The position numbers and the translations under genes were made by a program. From positions 186,001 through 250,000 of the forward strand of contig NZ_LXET01000007.1 in NCBI RefSeq assembly GCF_001655005.1: 64,000 nucleotides of DNA, written 5' to 3'. Below are positions 61,502-64,000 of the stretch, piece after piece; position 1 is the first letter of the stretch; each line of letters opens with the position of its first letter. The notes below the pieces were generated by a model. The model worked only from the letters and a program-made list of their open reading frames with translations, was not told where the DNA came from and did no database searches. Source of the DNA: Hafnia paralvei ATCC 29927 (lineage in GTDB: Bacteria; Pseudomonadota; Gammaproteobacteria; Enterobacterales; Enterobacteriaceae).

Positions 61502-62827
61502 ATGATGAATATCAGTCAATCGCTGTTTAGCTTTATTGAAAATAGAATCAGTCCAATTGCGGGGAGGATCTCTTCCCAACGACATATTATGGCGATTCGA
61601 GACGGCTTTATTTCAGCCATGCCTTTTATGATCGTCGGCTCTTTCTTACTGGTTTTTGTCTATCCGCCTTTCTCGGCTGAGAGCAGTTGGAGTTTTGCGC
61701 GTAGCTGGTTGGCGCTATCGGGCAAATATGAATCCCAGATCCTGACACCATTCAATATGACGATGGGGATCATGTCGGTCTATATCAGCGCAGCGATTGC
61801 GTATAACTTGGCGAGAAGTTATCAGCTCGATCCTTTTATGACAGCGATGCTGGCGCTAATGGGATTCTTATTGGTATCGGCTCCACAGGTGAATGGGAAT
61901 ATGCCCACGGTGGCATTGGGGGGTGTCGGTATTTTTACCGCCGTGATAGTCGCGGTATATGTGACCGAGCTGACCCGTTTTCTCAAGCTACGTAATATTG
62001 GGATTCGACTGCCAGAGCAGGTTCCGGCCAATATTAAACAATCGTTCGATCTGTTGATTCCCATTCTTGCCGTCATTATCACGCTTTATCCACTGAGCTT
62101 GCTGATTCAGGAGATTTTTAATCAGTTGCTACCGCAGGCCATTATGGCGTTGTTCCAGCCGCTAATTTCTGCTGCGGACTCTCTGCCTGCCATTCTGTTA
62201 GCTGTGCTGATTTGTCATCTGCTATGGTTTGCCGGAATTCACGGTTCGGCCATTGTGTCTGGCATGCTGCAAGCATTCTGGTTGACGAATTTAGGGCTTA
62301 ACCAAACGGAGCTGGCCGCAGGTTTACCGCTGACGCACATCATGACCGAGGCGTTCTGGAATTTCCTGATTGTGATTGGCGGTTCGGGAGCCACATTCGG
62401 CTTGATATTGCTGTTTATGCGGAGTAAATCGGCACATTTGCGTGCCATGGGCAAACTCAGTTTGGTGCCGAGCATGTTTAACATCAACGAACCGGTGATT
62501 TTCGGCACGCCTATCGTTATGAATCCAACGTTCTTCATTCCTTTTATTTTGGCACCTATGGTGAATGCCGTGGTGGCCTATCTGGCAGTGACAACAAATT
62601 TGATACCGCACATGATTTCTTTGGTTCCATGGACCTCTCCTGCGCCGATTGGCGCTGCGTGGGCGATGGGTTGGGATTTCCGCGTGTCGGTATTAGTGCT
62701 GTTATTGATGGCGTTATCCGCGGTGATTTATTACCCGTTCTTTAAAGTGTATGAGAAGCAGCTCTTGGCACAGGAATGCGTTGAATCCACGCGACAACAA
62801 ACTAGGGTGCAAACCGCCCAAAGGTAA
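61502..62827 (+). CDS. PTS IIC component, cellobiose/beta-glucoside family
   Basis: 441 residues, CelB-type (lactose/chitobiose/cellobiose family) IIC. About ten membrane segments. Family points: AIRDGFISAMPFMIVGSFLLV, LLWFAGIHGSAIVSGML, NINEPVIFGTPIVMNP and LVPWTSPAPIGAAWAMG. It moves and phosphorylates beta-glucosides together with IIA and IIB, which are not seen here and may lie downstream of the window or elsewhere. 43 bp before the phospho-beta-glucosidase gene. Starts at ATG 61502 or 61505, AAGGGCAGGG upstream. Confidence 0.92.
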   Translation: MMNISQSLFSFIENRISPIAGRISSQRHIMAIRDGFISAMPFMIVGSFLLVFVYPPFSAESSWSFARSWLALSGKYESQILTPFNMTMGIMSVYISAAIAYNLARSYQLDPFMTAMLALMGFLLVSAPQVNGNMPTVALGGVGIFTAVIVAVYVTELTRFLKLRNIGIRLPEQVPANIKQSFDLLIPILAVIITLYPLSLLIQEIFNQLLPQAIMALFQPLISAADSLPAILLAVLICHLLWFAGIHGSAIVSGMLQAFWLTNLGLNQTELAAGLPLTHIMTEAFWNFLIVIGGSGATFGLILLFMRSKSAHLRAMGKLSLVPSMFNINEPVIFGTPIVMNPTFFIPFILAPMVNAVVAYLAVTTNLIPHMISLVPWTSPAPIGAAWAMGWDFRVSVLVLLLMALSAVIYYPFFKVYEKQLLAQECVESTRQQTRVQTAQR

Positions 62828-62870
62828 CAGAGTTGCCTTCTAATTGATTGATTAAACGGAGTATTAAAAT

Positions 62871-64000
62871 ATGAGTCAGTTTCCAAAGGGGTTTCTCTGG
62901 GGAGCAGCCACGGCGGCATATCAGGTTGAGGGGGGGCATGACGCTGACGGTAAAGGCTTATCCGTTTGGGACGTGTTTTCTCATCAGCCGGGTACTACGC
63001 ACGAAGGAACTAACGGCGATGTTGCTGCCGACCACTACCATCGCTTTAAAGAGGATGTGGCGCTCATGGCGGAACTGGGGATGACCTCATACCGTTTCTC
63101 TATTTCATGGTCGCGCGTGCTGCCACAGGGAACCGGCGAAGTGAACGAAGCGGGGATCTCGTTCTACAGCAACTTGATCGATGAACTGTTACGCCACAAC
63201 ATTCGTCCAATGATCACGCTTTATCACTGGGATCTGCCGCAGGCGTTGCAGGATAAGTTTGGTGGCTGGGCTGGACGCGACATTGTGGATGCGTTCGATG
63301 AGTATGCTCGTCTCTGCTACCAACGGTTTGGCGATCGCGTCGATTTATGGTCGACGTTTAATGAAACAATTGTTTTCATTGGCATGGGGTACTTCACCGG
63401 TCAGCATCCGCCGAAATTGAAAGATCCGACGCTGGGAATTCAAGCCTGCCACCATGTGTTTTTAGCGAATGCTCGTGCGGTGAAAAGCTTCAGAGAAATG
63501 GGGATCAACGGCCAGATCGGTTTTGTGAATGTTTTGCAACCGAACGATCCGATCAGTCAAGAGCCTGAAGATCTACGTGCTTGGGAAATCGCCGAGGGGA
63601 TCTATACGCACTGGCTCTATGATCCGGTGCTAAAAGGTGAGTATCCACAGGATATGCTGGCGATGGCTCAGACCGCATTTGGTGTACCGGAATTCCATCC
63701 GGGCGATGCCGAGTTACTGAAAGATAACATTGTTGATTTTATTGGCCTGAATTACTACAAGCGTGAAATGGTTGCGCGTAACGATGATGTGCAGGGTTTT
63801 GATCTTAATACCTCGGGACAGAAGGGTAGCGGCGGTGGGATGGGCTTTAAAGGCTTGTTCAAGATCGTCAAAAACCCGAACGGAGTTTATACCGATTGGG
63901 ATTGGGAGATTTATCCGCAGGGGCTTACCGATGCGATTGGTCGCATCCGTCATCGCTACGGCGAAGTGCCGATTTATATCACCGAAAATGGGTTAGGCGC
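62871..64000 (+). CDS. GH1 6-phospho-beta-glucosidase, cut by the window edge
   Basis: The first 376 codons; the gene runs off the right edge. Start ATG 62871 (CGGAG upstream in aaacggagtattaaaat). GH1 signatures: FPKGFLWGAATAAYQVEGG at the start, SYRFSISWSRVLPQGTG, LYHWDLPQAL, acid/base Glu in STFNET (about 166) and nucleophile Glu in YITENGLG (about 371). Located after the PTS gene, so the substrate is a phosphorylated beta-glucoside. The residues that distinguish phospho-specific enzymes lie past the edge. Confidence 0.93.
   Translation, partial: MSQFPKGFLWGAATAAYQVEGGHDADGKGLSVWDVFSHQPGTTHEGTNGDVAADHYHRFKEDVALMAELGMTSYRFSISWSRVLPQGTGEVNEAGISFYSNLIDELLRHNIRPMITLYHWDLPQALQDKFGGWAGRDIVDAFDEYARLCYQRFGDRVDLWSTFNETIVFIGMGYFTGQHPPKLKDPTLGIQACHHVFLANARAVKSFREMGINGQIGFVNVLQPNDPISQEPEDLRAWEIAEGIYTHWLYDPVLKGEYPQDMLAMAQTAFGVPEFHPGDAELLKDNIVDFIGLNYYKREMVARNDDVQGFDLNTSGQKGSGGGMGFKGLFKIVKNPNGVYTDWDWEIYPQGLTDAIGRIRHRYGEVPIYITENGLG

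Noticed and set aside
1..64000. CRISPR array, rRNA, complete insertion sequence
   Set aside because: No regularly spaced repeats, no rRNA-like stretch and no transposase frame was seen in any part of the window.

Overview
The window comes from a gamma-proteobacterium of the order Enterobacterales. Gene content (caiTABCD with fixABCX and caiF, gss, roxA, aes, feaR/tynA/feaB, a yia-type ascorbate operon, ERIC-like repeats) fits Hafnia or a close relative such as Obesumbacterium. The order is well supported; the genus is inference from recalled gene content, not from a search.

1-9140 is the end of a CP4-57/CP4-6-type genomic island: a truncated AlpA-like regulator, a GTPase (YfjP type), a WYL regulator (YfjR type), two small secreted proteins, DUF932 (YfjQ/YafZ), a RadC-like JAB protein, a CbeA/CbtA-type toxin-antitoxin pair, a DUF4942 protein and a ParE/RHH toxin-antitoxin pair. 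Four of these genes have a terminator-like hairpin directly in front of their start. The island fades into an AT-rich gene-free stretch that holds a short match to the 3' end of tRNA-Leu(CAA), a likely old attachment site.

9141-16413 holds a torCAD trimethylamine-N-oxide respiration operon with a divergent MocR-type regulator, the 3' stump of a MipA/OmpV-type porin gene and an alpha/beta hydrolase. 16675-21838 holds gss, roxA, caiF and aes.

21904-34088 is carnitine metabolism: yaaU-fixXCBA on the minus strand and caiTABCD on the plus strand, sharing a 709-bp divergent control region with an FNR-like box. caiE is absent; a small zinc-ribbon gene follows caiD. 34323-44326 contains yaiW, the aromatic amine genes feaR, tynA and feaB, a chemoreceptor with a FliA promoter, a pirin and an mgtC gene. 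The mgtC leader has a PhoP-like box, a 13-residue Arg/Pro leader peptide and mutually exclusive hairpins; this is the most striking regulatory structure in the window.

44852-48283 is a LysR regulator, an adenosine-deaminase-like enzyme and a DcuC-family transporter. Two ERIC-like repeats follow, then two paralogous unknown genes flanking an EVE-like/HNH endonuclease. 51621-60516 is an IclR regulator and a complete yiaKLX1X2PQRS-type operon for L-ascorbate/2,3-diketo-L-gulonate use. The window ends with a C40 peptidase and a beta-glucoside PTS IIC plus 6-phospho-beta-glucosidase (cut by the edge) behind tandem AscG-like operators. No rRNA, complete tRNA, CRISPR array or intact insertion sequence was seen.
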